Program-made: the position numbers and the translations under genes
Notes under the pieces: model-generated
What the model saw: the letters and a program-made list of their open reading frames with translations, nothing else
Told to the model about the DNA's origin: nothing
Database searches by the model: none
Shown: one piece after another, positions 35,921 to 43,387 of the stretch
How positions within the stretch are numbered: position 1 is the first letter of the stretch
Layout of the letters: each line of letters starts with the position of its first letter
From: Planctomycetaceae bacterium
GTDB taxonomy: Bacteria > Planctomycetota > Planctomycetia > Planctomycetales > Planctomycetaceae
Direction of reading: 5' to 3'
DNA length: 64,000 bases
Assembly: GCA_041398825.1 (NCBI GenBank)
Contig: JAWKTX010000001.1
Span: 744,001-808,000, forward strand

Positions 35921-36011
35921 AGAACAAACGGCTTAACTGTGAGCGGCGGATCACGTCGGAATTGAAGCAACGGTTTCTGGCCGCCGCCACGTTGACCGTA
36001 GCGTTATTTGG
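35921..36011 (+). repeat. attC-like site 7
   Basis: Left arm AGAACAAACGGCTTAACTGT then GAGCGGCGG; right arm CCGCCGCCACGTTGACCGTAG and, one base on, the R'-like core GTTATTT at 36003-36009. AACTGTGAGCGGCGG pairs with CCGCCGCCACGTT. The next gene's ATG is 10 bases later. Confidence 0.85.
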
Positions 36012-36019
36012 CAAACAGC

Positions 36020-36544
36020 ATGACCCACGATCAGTTCTGGCAAATCATCGACACCGCGTGCTGTTCTGATCCACGATCCGCCGAAGACTGGGACCAACGA
36101 CTCACCGATGTGCTAGCTCAACTGCCCGCGGAGGAGATCGCTCAGCGGAATCACCGAATTTGACTGTCTCGCGGCTCAAGCGTATCGCACCGATTTATGG
36201 GCGGCCGCGTATCTTATTAATGGCGCGTCCGACGATGGTTTCTACTATTTTCGGTGTTGGCTCATTGGAATGGGCAAGCAAATCTACCACGACGCTGTCG
36301 CGAATCCTGACAGTCTTGCGGATGTGGCATCGCCGGTGTGGTTCGCCGAAGTATTGATGCCGAGGCGGAAATTTATGCGGCGGCACATCGCGCGTGGATG
36401 CGCGTCACAGGACAACCAGACACGGCTGAATATCCCGCTCGAAACGAATCCGCCGAATTGGTTGGCGAGGACTGGAATTTCGCCGACAATACTGGAAATG
36501 CAAAAACACCTGCCCAGACCGCAGCGTTGTGCGAAGAACAGTGA
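36020..36544 (+). pseudogene. Frameshifted DUF4240 cassette gene
   Basis: The ATG at 36020 starts MTHDQFWQIIDTACCSDPRS and continues to LTDVLAQLPAEEIAQ. One shift later comes EFDCLAAQAYRTDLWAAAYL then INGASDDGFYYFRCWLIGMG and DAVANPDSLADVAS, the core of DUF4240 (AYxxDLWAAAYxINGGxSDDGFxYFRxWLIxxG). A second shift at ~36355 leads to DAEAEIYAAAHRAWMRVTG and GEDWNFADNTGNAKTPAQ, ending at the TGA at 36542. The full reconstructed protein is ~173 residues, normal for the family, whose function is unknown. Two single-base-type shifts are the only lesions, so decay is recent. Confidence 0.88.
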
Positions 36545-36563
36545 CCCGAGTGCTGGCACAAAG

Positions 36564-36657
36564 CCAAATAACCATGCGGTGAACGGGAGCCACCGATGCC
36601 GCGAGTCTTGAAATCATAGGTTCTTGGCGGCGGCCCCGTTACCACCGTCGTTCTGCG
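36564..36657 (+). repeat. attC-like site 8
   Basis: Left arm CCAAATAACCATGCGGTGAA then CGGGAGCC; right arm GCCCCGTTACCACCGTC and R'-like core GTTCTGC at 36650-36656. GCGGTGAACGGG pairs with CCCGTTACCACCG with two bulged bases. Begins 20 bases after the DUF4240 stop. Confidence 0.88.
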
Positions 36658-36666
36658 GCAAAATCC

Positions 36667-36876
36667 ATGGTAACTGACAAAAAAATCTTCCCGAGTGTTG
36701 GTGATACTTTTGCCATCAAACTGCGCCCGGGATTGTGGGGCTGTTGTCGCGTAATCAAGATCCCCAACGGTCACGGATGTCTGGAGAAATTCGTAACCGC
36801 AGAACAATCCAATGCACACCGAGCTGCGGTGGTGCGTGTTTCACACTTTACAACATCACTCGCCGCAGCCGGGTGA
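36667..36876 (+). CDS. Short cassette protein, possibly truncated Imm26-like
   Basis: A 69-residue frame from the ATG at 36667, ten bases after site 8. It reads KKIFPSVGDTFAIKLRPGLW then GCCRVIKI, which resembles the opening of Imm26-type immunity domains (GDxFxIPLxDGxxxxGRV), but only ~30 residues fit. The last ~22 residues overlap attC-like site 9, which suggests the true stop was lost or the gene is a remnant of a longer one. Function uncertain; expression possible. Confidence 0.4.
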   Translation: MVTDKKIFPSVGDTFAIKLRPGLWGCCRVIKIPNGHGCLEKFVTAEQSNAHRAAVVRVSHFTTSLAAAG

Positions 36877-36893
36877 TTGCGGTCGTTCTGTCT
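36800..36893 (+). repeat. attC-like site 9
   Basis: Left arm CAGAACAATCCAATGCACAC then CGAGCTGCGG; right arm CCGCAGCCGGGTGATTGCGG and R'-like core GTTCTGT at 36885-36891. AATGCACACCGAGCTGCGG pairs with CCGCAGCCGGGTGATT. Confidence 0.88.
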
Positions 36894-36904
36894 GAAAGCC
36901 TGTA

Positions 36905-37624
36905 ATGAATCGATTCATTGTGCCGTCGTTGTTGGCCGTAAGTTTCATTGGCTGCACCTCGGGTGATGATCCTGCCTCTAACGTCGCCTCAGCACCTGTG
37001 GTGCAACAGTCCAGCGTCGCTGCTCCAGTGTCCACTACGCCAACCGAGCAGGAACCTTCAGCAGAGAAGCAATCGCCCGATGTGATTCCTGACGGTTGGG
37101 TAGAGCTTCAAGAATCGAACAATCAATACGCAATTGTTGTCCCAAAGGATTGGGGTCCTATCTCGCCAGACGCACTGGCCGCCCAAGGCAAGGCGGTTTC
37201 CGGGCCAAAAATGAAGATTGATTATATCGCCGGATATCAAGTGTTGGCGGCGGATCTCTTTGTGCATCCATTCATCCTTGTTCGAAAGCTTCCTGCTCGA
37301 CTCATGCCGAAAGACAAGATTAAGGCGGCACAGGACCTGTTTGAAGCCTCTGGCAGTGCCATGGCAAAAGAGGCTGCGAAGCAAAGCGGCATCAATATTT
37401 CCATGACTGTTGGCGTGCCGGTACTCGATGAGGCCACAGGAATCGTGTGGCTTAAAAGCGAACTTGATGGCCCGGAGGGTTTAAAAGTTGAAGGGCTTGC
37501 TGCACACTACTATGTCGGCGACAGCATTTTTCAGTTCAACGCTGGCACGATTTCAACTCGGAGCACTGAGGATTGGCCAATACTCAAACAGATTGTCAGT
37601 ACAGTTAAGTTCAAGAACCAGTAG
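36905..37624 (+). CDS. Lipoprotein cassette gene
   Basis: An intact 239-residue protein. The leader MNRFIVPSLLAVSFIGC carries a lipobox. A Ser/Thr/Pro/Glu linker (~residues 18-58) leads to a domain beginning DGWVELQESNNQYAIVVPKD and containing DYIAGYQVLAADLFVHPFIL and VEGLAAHYYVGDSIFQFNAG. The ending STEDWPILKQIVSTVKFKNQ resembles small PsbP-like or stress-type lipoproteins of planctomycetes, but I cannot name a family. It lies between sites 9 and 10, the standard one-gene cassette arrangement. No obvious promoter of its own. Confidence 0.8.
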   Translation: MNRFIVPSLLAVSFIGCTSGDDPASNVASAPVVQQSSVAAPVSTTPTEQEPSAEKQSPDVIPDGWVELQESNNQYAIVVPKDWGPISPDALAAQGKAVSGPKMKIDYIAGYQVLAADLFVHPFILVRKLPARLMPKDKIKAAQDLFEASGSAMAKEAAKQSGINISMTVGVPVLDEATGIVWLKSELDGPEGLKVEGLAAHYYVGDSIFQFNAGTISTRSTEDWPILKQIVSTVKFKNQ

Positions 37625-37659
37625 GGCTGAAGCATTTGGTTCGACAATCGCGACAAAAG

Positions 37660-37750
37660 CAGAACAAGGCCATGCAGCGGACTGGCGGTACCTCGCGTCT
37701 TGACATGGATACTCTTCTCCCGCTATCGGCTGATGGCAGTCGTTCTGTCG
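37660..37750 (+). repeat. attC-like site 10
   Basis: Left arm CAGAACAAGGCCATGCAGCG then GACTGGCGG; right arm CCGCTATCGGCTGATGGCAG then TC and the R'-like core GTTCTGT at 37742-37748. CCATGCAGCGGACTGGCGG pairs with CCGCTATCGGCTGATGG. Confidence 0.88.
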
Positions 37751-37783
37751 GTGACCATCCCGCATCCAACAAAGGCCAAGAAC

Positions 37784-38182
37784 ATGACACATCCACGCAC
37801 TGGGAGTCGCAAGCTTATTAACCTGTCTTTGCTCGTGTGTGTTTGTCTAGTTGTGACTGTTGCCTTCCGGTTGAGTCGTCCAAACGCGACTGCGCGTGCA
37901 ACCATCGAGTCGATTCTGCTCGCCGAATCATCACCGCAGCAGAAACTGAAAAAACTCGCTTCGTACGTCAAACTCGACGATAATGTTTCCACTGTGCATA
38001 AGCGTATCTCTCCGAATCCGAAGACGGAGTTGCAAATCGACCGTCCAACTGAGCATGCGTACGGACTCAAAGATTCTAATTTGGTGTTGGCTATCCGCCA
38101 AGACGGAACAGTTGCGGGCATTGGCACACACCGGTACGGAATTGATGATGGGACGATCTGGTTGGCCAAGCCAGAATGGTAG
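37784..38182 (+). CDS. Membrane-anchored cassette protein of unknown function
   Basis: A 132-residue protein from the ATG at 37784; the frame opens at 37700 inside site 10 but that part is the attC. One N-terminal hydrophobic segment (LINLSLLVCVCLVVTVAF) anchors it; the rest is soluble, with SPQQKLKKLASYVKLDDNVS and SNLVLAIRQDGTVAGIGTHR. The sequence suggests a small periplasmic domain. No family recognised. Flanked by sites 10 and 11. Confidence 0.7.
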   Translation: MTHPRTGSRKLINLSLLVCVCLVVTVAFRLSRPNATARATIESILLAESSPQQKLKKLASYVKLDDNVSTVHKRISPNPKTELQIDRPTEHAYGLKDSNLVLAIRQDGTVAGIGTHRYGIDDGTIWLAKPEW

Positions 38183-38227
38183 ACAACGTATTACTCCATT
38201 ACTGATCGCTGTTCTGGATCAGCCGCG

Positions 38228-38318
38228 ACAGAACAAAGCCGTGAACCGGAGCACTCATTCACGCGGCAACTGGAATCAAAGTCTTCCGTTCGTGCCCGGT
38301 AACGGCAGACGTTATGCC
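38228..38318 (+). repeat. attC-like site 11
   Basis: Left arm ACAGAACAAAGCCGTGAACC then GGAGC; right arm GCCCGGTAACGGCAGAC and R'-like core GTTATGC at 38311-38317, identical to the classic R' of Vibrio attC sites. GCCGTGAACCGG pairs with CCGGTAACGGC. The ATG of the next gene (38314) lies inside the core. Confidence 0.92.
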
Positions 38319-38778
38319 CCCCAAGGGGAACGTCGTGGATGGCAAAAAGCTGTTCTCCATTATGCTCCCATCAGTTGCAGTCGTAGTGATAGTCGCCCTC
38401 GCAACTTCACATATAAGGCAACAGTGGGAGTGGTTTCGTATCCAGACTGAACAAATTCAAGCGTTTACGTCTCTCGAAAAATTTCCACCAAAGGGCGTAG
38501 ATTCCCAGTCCTGGCGCAGTGCGATTAGCACTCCAATTAATGTTTGGATGAACGCAACGTATCACCCCGATCACTCGCGCATCTCCAACGCAGAAATGAC
38601 CTCAATGCTCAACCGGGTCAGGGTAATAACCTCAAAGGCGACGACAGAGAACAGCATACAGAGCGTCGATGATATACTAACGATTCTAGCCGAACGCGAT
38701 CACATGAAGGCGTTCGTAGTTGGCTTCCGGGAGGAGTTTCGCTCTCAGTTTCCTGGGCATTTTAGATCGGCAGAATAG
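38314..38778 (+). CDS. Membrane-anchored cassette protein, start inside attC
   Basis: A 154-residue protein whose ATG overlaps the R' core of site 11. After ~12 polar residues a single hydrophobic segment (SIMLPSVAVVVIVALATS) anchors it. The soluble part contains WRSAISTPINVWMNATYHPD and SVDDILTILAERDHMKAFVV. No family recognised. An alternative start would be the ATG at residue 17, after the anchor has begun, which is less likely. No attC-like site is evident directly behind it; a terminator follows instead. Confidence 0.65.
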   Translation: MPPKGNVVDGKKLFSIMLPSVAVVVIVALATSHIRQQWEWFRIQTEQIQAFTSLEKFPPKGVDSQSWRSAISTPINVWMNATYHPDHSRISNAEMTSMLNRVRVITSKATTENSIQSVDDILTILAERDHMKAFVVGFREEFRSQFPGHFRSAE

Positions 38779-38849
38779 TCAGATACCGCGCTACATAACC
38801 CTAGTGGATTAGAAACTCGCGTGGCCGAGTTCTAATTGTTTGTTCAAGG

Positions 38850-38876
38850 AGCCCGGAGGGATATTCGGGCTTTTCT
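38850..38876 (+). terminator. Probable intrinsic terminator inside the array
   Basis: Stem AGCCCG at 38850-38855 and CGGGCT at 38866-38871 with a ten-base loop, running into TTTTCTT on the plus strand. It lies 70 bases after the stop of the preceding cassette gene. A second small hairpin, GAACTCGCG/CGAGTTC-like, precedes it. Confidence 0.65.
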
Positions 38877-38967
38877 TGCTGCGAGATTTGGTGGATGGAA
38901 TATCAGGACGCCGATTTGCGTTGCCTGACGGCCGGCATTTTGCTGCTTTGGGACGATCTTTTCGGGA

Positions 38968-39348
38968 TCAGTGCCGACGGGTAGCGGACTCAGTTTTGAA
39001 TGCTTTCGAAATGAGTGATCGCGAGATCCAAAGAACGGCCACGGAGTTCCAACGGCGGCGGGCGGATGAGGGTGAAGCATTCGACCGCAGTGGATGATCG
39101 CAGACCGGACAGCTAAGGCCGTTGTCTGGCGTACGAGTCAGTACCGGCGGCGACCATTGTTCGAGCTCAAGATCCGATTCCACGTCCTCCATTGATTTCA
39201 GAATGGCCGCACGAATTCGATCAGGAGACGGAACCCACCGATTCGCCAGGCCGATGTTGTCCGCCCTGTGGTGAGGAATTGGAACGTGTGGAATACGTCC
39301 GTCGCACAAGCTGGCGACACATCTTTCGCAGCGGTGCGAGGCCAGCAT
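38968..39348 (-). CDS. Doubtful minus-strand Cys-rich ORF
   Basis: A 126-residue minus-strand frame from an ATG at 39348. It contains CERC, CDGRIPHVPIPHHRAD and CPVCDHPL, which together could be a zinc site, and LANRWVPSPDRIRAAILKSM. The composition is fair but there is no ribosome site, and the C-terminal third is Ser/Arg-rich. It may be the remnant of a cassette in reversed orientation. The interval 38877-39421 has no better candidate; a plus frame over 38840-39097 is equally weak. Confidence 0.25.
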   Translation of the reverse strand: MLASHRCERCVASLCDGRIPHVPIPHHRADNIGLANRWVPSPDRIRAAILKSMEDVESDLELEQWSPPVLTRTPDNGLSCPVCDHPLRSNASPSSARRRWNSVAVLWISRSLISKAFKTESATRRH

Positions 39349-39421
39349 GGTATCGATCGCGGGAGCCGGATGGATGCCAGAGTCTCTGAAAGCACAAGTC
39401 GATGTTCAGATCGCTTCGAAA

Positions 39422-39717
39422 CAGAAACCGATCTCTTCGCCGCTGCGCACTTCGAGAATGCAGCCGCAATCGTTGCTCGAACAACAGTCACATCCGAATC
39501 AAAGCCAAAATCCGCCGGAACTGAACCACCATCAAGTCGCCAATCCCAGGGTGACAACCCGTCGCCCCATCGGTAAACTTCTCCGCAGCGGATCCATTAT
39601 CGTGATGAATCCCGCAAGCCAACAACCGAGCCGCAATCACTCGCAAAGCGGCAAAGTTCAACGCGCGATCTATACGCCAGCATCCTGCCGTCGCAGAGAT
39701 CGCAATTCGTTATCCCG
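39422..39717 (+). repeat. ~290-bp direct repeat B, copy 1
   Basis: Shared with 41049-41337 at high identity (the stretch from AATCCCAGGGTGACAACCCG through CCGCAAGCCAACAACCGA is nearly exact). It ends TCGCAATTCGTTATCCCGC, in which GTTATCC could be an R'-like core. The P-loop ATPase gene starts 20 bases downstream. Confidence 0.88.
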
Positions 39718-39736
39718 CTCAAGTGACCGAAGTTTT

Positions 39737-41020
39737 ATGACTACTCTACGAGCTACTGATGTCTTTACCCCGAGTGATTTCCCCGTACAGACCTACGTTG
39801 CTCGAGATGACGAAGCGATGGAACGTCGTCTTCGCGATGCGCTCGAGACACCTGGCGAAATCGTATCGGTTTCTGGGCCTTCAAAATCTGGGAAAACTGT
39901 TCTCGTTCAGAGGGTAGTTGGTGAAGCTGAATTGATCATCGTCACCGGTGCTGGTTTGGAAAGCGGTGCGATGCTCTGGGAGCGTGTATTGAATTGGATG
40001 GGGGTTCCTGACGAGTCCAGTGAGTCGTCATCAACCGAGTTTGGGGGAACTTTTTCTGCATCAGCTTCAGGGAAGACCGGAGTTCCAATTGTTGCAGAAG
40101 GTGAGATTGGTGGGTCGGCTGCAGTTTCTGGAAGTAAAGGAAACGAACGATCAACCAGGAAATCACGAGCAGGTCTGCAGCACGTAGCCAAAGAGATTGC
40201 AAACAGCGATTTCGTAATCTTAATCGATGATTTCCACTACATGCCCCGGGATGTGCAGTCGGCAGTTGCTCGCGAAATAAAAGAAGCTGCGAGACTTGGG
40301 ATCAAGATCTGTACTGCGTCGGTTCCACATCGATCGGATGATGTCGTTCGTGGAAACCCGGAATTGAGAGGTCGAATTCGCGCGATAGACTCGGAGTACT
40401 GGGATACAAACCATCTTGTCGCAATTGCATCAATTGGCTTCCCGCTCCTTAATCTCCAGATCGATCCCGCTACAGTTGAGTTTTTCGCCAGAGAAGCTTC
40501 TGGGTCACCGCAACTAATGCAGGCACTATGCCTGCAAACCTGTTTCTCGCTCGATAAACGTGATTACCGGTCGGAATTGACAGAATTAGAGATAGACGAC
40601 AACGCACGACGGGAAATACTAGAGGAGACTTCGTCAAGGACAGACTTTAGCTCATTGGTAGCAAAGTGCCATAAAGGGCCAAATACCAGGGGAACGGAAC
40701 GAAAAGAATTTGACTTTAGCGACAACTCTAACGGTGATGTTTACCGTGCGGTCCTTCTTTCTTTGGCCGCTGATCCTCCATCTCTCTCGTTCAACCAAAA
40801 AGACTTGGCGAATCGAATGGCGAACACATGTCGCGATGAGATTCCGTCAAATTCCAGTATCTATCAGGCCTGCAGTCAAATATCCAAACTAGCAATAGAC
40901 ATGTATCCGGATCAACGCGTTGTCGAATGGGACCCGGATGAAACTGTTCTTGACATCGTGGATCCATACTTTCTGTTTTACCTGCGATGGTCGTCAAAGC
41001 TGAAATCGCTTGCTGACTAA
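39737..41020 (+). CDS. P-loop AAA/STAND-type ATPase between direct repeats
   Basis: A 427-residue protein from the ATG at 39737; the frame continues upstream into repeat B, which I do not count as coding. Walker A is GPSKSGKT at 47-54 and Walker B is FVILIDDFHY at ~159-168. Between them, residues ~92-142 form a Ser/Gly/Ala-rich insert (SSESSSTEFGGTFSASASG). After the ATPase core comes REIKEAARLGIKICTASVPH, RGRIRAIDSEYWD and a C-terminal winged-helix-like part ending IVDPYFLFYLRWSSKL. This architecture (ORC/STAND-like ATPase without a visible effector) occurs in bacterial conflict and regulatory proteins. No effector domain or partner is adjacent. Function is open; defence is a guess. Confidence 0.75.
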   Translation: MTTLRATDVFTPSDFPVQTYVARDDEAMERRLRDALETPGEIVSVSGPSKSGKTVLVQRVVGEAELIIVTGAGLESGAMLWERVLNWMGVPDESSESSSTEFGGTFSASASGKTGVPIVAEGEIGGSAAVSGSKGNERSTRKSRAGLQHVAKEIANSDFVILIDDFHYMPRDVQSAVAREIKEAARLGIKICTASVPHRSDDVVRGNPELRGRIRAIDSEYWDTNHLVAIASIGFPLLNLQIDPATVEFFAREASGSPQLMQALCLQTCFSLDKRDYRSELTELEIDDNARREILEETSSRTDFSSLVAKCHKGPNTRGTERKEFDFSDNSNGDVYRAVLLSLAADPPSLSFNQKDLANRMANTCRDEIPSNSSIYQACSQISKLAIDMYPDQRVVEWDPDETVLDIVDPYFLFYLRWSSKLKSLAD

Positions 41021-41048
41021 ATGCGGCAAAAGAGGACACAAAACGTAT

Positions 41049-41337
41049 CAGAAACCGATCTCTTCGCCACTCCGAAGATGCCGCCCCATTCGTTGCTCGA
41101 ACAAAATTCGTATCCGAATCAATCCCAGAATCCGCCGGAACCGAACCACCGTCAAATCGCCAATCCCAGGGTGACAACCCGTCGCCCCATCGGTAAACTT
41201 CTCCGCAGCGGATCCATTATCGTGATGAATCCCGCAAGCCAACAACCGAACCACAAGCACTCGTAAAGCGGCAAAGTTCAGCGCTCGATCCATACGCGTG
41301 CACCCTGCCGTCGCGGAGATCGCCATTCGTTACCCGT
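41049..41337 (+). repeat. ~290-bp direct repeat B, copy 2
   Basis: Starts ~28 bases after the ATPase stop and aligns with 39422-39717 from CAGAAACCGATCTCTTCGCC to the end GCCATTCGTTACCCG. It precedes the hydroxylase gene in the same way copy 1 precedes the ATPase gene. It has a few substitutions and short deletions relative to copy 1. Confidence 0.88.
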
Positions 41338-41377
41338 CGAACTAGATGCCTCTCGAGCACTGAACGGCCTTTTCGCT

Positions 41378-42133
41378 ATGGGGATCAATCACGCAGCGAG
41401 TCGCCTGATACCAGCAGCGTTGTGGCTTGCAATCATCTGGACAGCCGAAACGTATCTTTCCCGCCCGCAGAATAATCGTCTTCGGCACGGAATTGCTAAC
41501 CTCTCTTTGGCTGCTGTCAATGGCGTATTGCTTTTCTTCTCCATCGGTCTCTTGAGCGTTTCTGTCTGTGGCAAATTCCATCATAGCTGGTTCGGAATTG
41601 CCTCTCCGGTTGTCGCGTTCTTTGGGCTCGATCTTTTCGGATATCTTTGGCATCGAGCCAACCATAAGTTTTCCGTGCTTTGGCGATTCCATGAAGTTCA
41701 TCATTCCGACGACGCAATGGATGTGACAACTTCAGGCCGCTTTCATTTTCTCGAACTCGGAGTTGGTGCAATCATCCGACTCCCGATTCTGTGCGTGCTC
41801 GGCGTAAACCCGAATCTGCTGCTTGTGTACGAGACTGCACTTGTCGGCGTCTCAATGCTGCATCACTCAAGAATTGATCTCGCGAAATACGATCCAATTT
41901 TACGCACAATCATCGTCACACCTGCGATGCATTCAGTGCATCATTCTCGTGATCCTGTTAATTTCGAACGCAACTTTTCATCTGTCCTGTCTATTTGGGA
42001 CCGCACCTTCGGTACCTTTGGAACGTCTTCCGAGACCATATCACATGGATTGAAGGGATTCGATGATTCCAGCACGCATTGCATTCGTTCGATGCTCGCT
42101 GCCCCGTTCCGAGATCGAGACAATGTCGGGTAA
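41378..42133 (+). CDS. Sterol desaturase/fatty acid hydroxylase family protein
   Basis: A 251-residue membrane protein of the diiron fatty-acid-hydroxylase superfamily. The eight-histidine motif is present: HRANH, then HEVHHSDD, and near the C-terminus MHSVHHSRD, with further histidines in SMLHHSRID. Three to four hydrophobic helices precede and separate the clusters (LSLAAVNGVLLFFSIGLLSV, LLVYETALVGVSM). Members insert oxygen into C-H bonds of sterols or fatty acids or desaturate them. The ATG at 41378 lacks a clear ribosome site. The stop is within the left edge of site 12. A lipid-modifying enzyme is an uncommon cassette cargo. Confidence 0.85.
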   Translation: MGINHAASRLIPAALWLAIIWTAETYLSRPQNNRLRHGIANLSLAAVNGVLLFFSIGLLSVSVCGKFHHSWFGIASPVVAFFGLDLFGYLWHRANHKFSVLWRFHEVHHSDDAMDVTTSGRFHFLELGVGAIIRLPILCVLGVNPNLLLVYETALVGVSMLHHSRIDLAKYDPILRTIIVTPAMHSVHHSRDPVNFERNFSSVLSIWDRTFGTFGTSSETISHGLKGFDDSSTHCIRSMLAAPFRDRDNVG

Positions 42134-42202
42134 CAAAGCTATGCACGCGATTGCCCGTTTTTTCAATGAAACATCCTTCGCGGGCGACGTGTGCTGTTTC
42201 CC
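42127..42202 (+). repeat. attC-like site 12
   Basis: Left arm CGGGTAACAAAGCTATGCAC then GCGATTGCCCG; right arm CGGGCGACGTGTGC then T and GTTTCCC at 42196-42202 in the R' position. GCACGCGATTGCCCG pairs with CGGGCGACGTGTGC. The core is poorer than in other sites. Confidence 0.6.
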
Positions 42203-42307
42203 TTTAACACCGCAGCAATGCGATCTTTCAATGGCCGAAGCCGCGCGGTATCTTCTGCTCTCACGCCTCCCAGTGACGGCACATCAATTCGCATACCGAA
42301 AATTGTG

Positions 42308-42673
42308 ATGGCAAATCAACGAGAAGCACCTGTGCTGTGCACTGACACTCTTTGCAGCTTTCGCTGGTTGCACATCCGCTCTGAAGGTCGCGGATTGACG
42401 GAGCCCAACAAGGTGTGTTCTTTGCACAGATCGCCACTTCAAACCGAGGAAAAGCCAGCATGGTACGGCACCGTCAGCTACGTTGAGCCTTTTGACTTTG
42501 AAGACTACAACAGATTTCCATACGCGAACGACATGCCGGTTGCACTGCGCGATCGTGAATACGAATTCGTTGAATCCGCAAAGATCTCATATTGTCCTGA
42601 GTGTCGCCGAATTAAAGACGCGGAGCGATTGCAGAACAGCAAGCCTCTGCCCAGCCAACTGAGTGATGATTAG
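42308..42673 (+). CDS. Small Cys-rich cassette protein, probable zinc binder
   Basis: A 121-residue protein from the ATG at 42308 (MANQREAPVLCTDTLC). Cysteines come in CTDTLC, CSLHR and CPECRRIK, enough for one or two zinc sites. The middle reads WYGTVSYVEPFDFEDYNRFP. There is no membrane segment. The frame extends upstream to 42191 but that part overlaps non-coding sequence. I do not recognise the family. Ends 20 bases before site 13. Confidence 0.6.
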   Translation: MANQREAPVLCTDTLCSFRWLHIRSEGRGLTEPNKVCSLHRSPLQTEEKPAWYGTVSYVEPFDFEDYNRFPYANDMPVALRDREYEFVESAKISYCPECRRIKDAERLQNSKPLPSQLSDD

Positions 42674-42693
42674 CCAAATCGCTCAAGACGGGT

Positions 42694-42783
42694 ATCCATC
42701 GCATGCAGCAGAGTTGCGGTGGTTCAGTTTTTGACATTAGAAAATCTTTTCCCGCAACCTGCTGATGCGGGTCGTTCGCTGCA
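42694..42783 (+). repeat. attC-like site 13
   Basis: Left arm ATCCATCGCATGCAGCAGAG then TTGCGGTGG; right arm CCCGCAACCTGCTGATGCGG then GTC and the R'-like core GTTCGCT at 42774-42780. GCATGCAGCAGAGTTGCGG pairs with CCGCAACCTGCTGATGC. Related to site 17 over its whole length, loop included. Confidence 0.85.
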
Positions 42784-42789
42784 CGACTT

Positions 42790-43362
42790 ATGCGTTCAAT
42801 ATCCGCCAGCTGGGATGTTCTGATGCAACACTTGCCCCATGGTGTTGCGCTGCCTGCCGGGGCATCGACTGAAGCGATTTGTCTTGCTGAAGAACAGCTC
42901 GGGATTACGCTGCCGGCCGCTCTGCAGGAATTCTACTTAACCCATAACGGCACCGGCACGGCATTTTTCTACCCCGTGAATTCAACTCGACATTCGCATC
43001 GCATTTACGCGATCGAGGCTGCAATCAGCGCATACGGCATTTGGGCTACATTGAGGAATGGGTTGGAAGACGAACGCAGACGATTGGGGACGCCTTCAAT
43101 CCCCGAAGCGTCATGGTGGAAGAATGACTGGCTACCCATGACCGCCAACCGTGGCCCTGATGGAATTTTCGTCGACTTATCGAGCGATCTCTATGGGCAG
43201 GTTTGTCAGGTTACCAATTGTTGTACCGCAGGTATCAACGTGGAGATTCTCGCTAACGACTGTCGGGCATGGTTGGATCAGTTGGCCTGTCGGTTGTTGT
43301 CAGGGCAATGCAAGTTTGGCTCTCCGTGCCCAACCCTCTCGTCCGGCCCGCTGTGGCAATGA
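42790..43362 (+). CDS. SMI1/KNR4 (SUKH) family protein
   Basis: A 190-residue protein starting seven bases after the site 13 core. The family signature is clear: ASTEAICLAEEQLGITLPAA then LQEFYLTHNGTG, and later WLPMTANRGPDGIFVDLSSD. SUKH proteins are soluble and many act as immunity proteins against polymorphic toxins, although others are housekeeping. No toxin gene is adjacent, so it may be an orphan immunity gene. The last ~20 residues look unlike the family and may derive from a decayed attC. Cysteine clusters near the end (VTNCCTAGINVEI) are unusual. Confidence 0.8.
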   Translation: MRSISASWDVLMQHLPHGVALPAGASTEAICLAEEQLGITLPAALQEFYLTHNGTGTAFFYPVNSTRHSHRIYAIEAAISAYGIWATLRNGLEDERRRLGTPSIPEASWWKNDWLPMTANRGPDGIFVDLSSDLYGQVCQVTNCCTAGINVEILANDCRAWLDQLACRLLSGQCKFGSPCPTLSSGPLWQ

Positions 43363-43387
43363 CGTGATGTCATCCTCTATTCATAAA

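Noticed and set aside
39347..39736. N-terminal extension of the P-loop ATPase into repeat B
   Set aside because: Repeat B also precedes a different gene at 41049, so it is not part of the protein; the ATG at 39737 gives a normal start.
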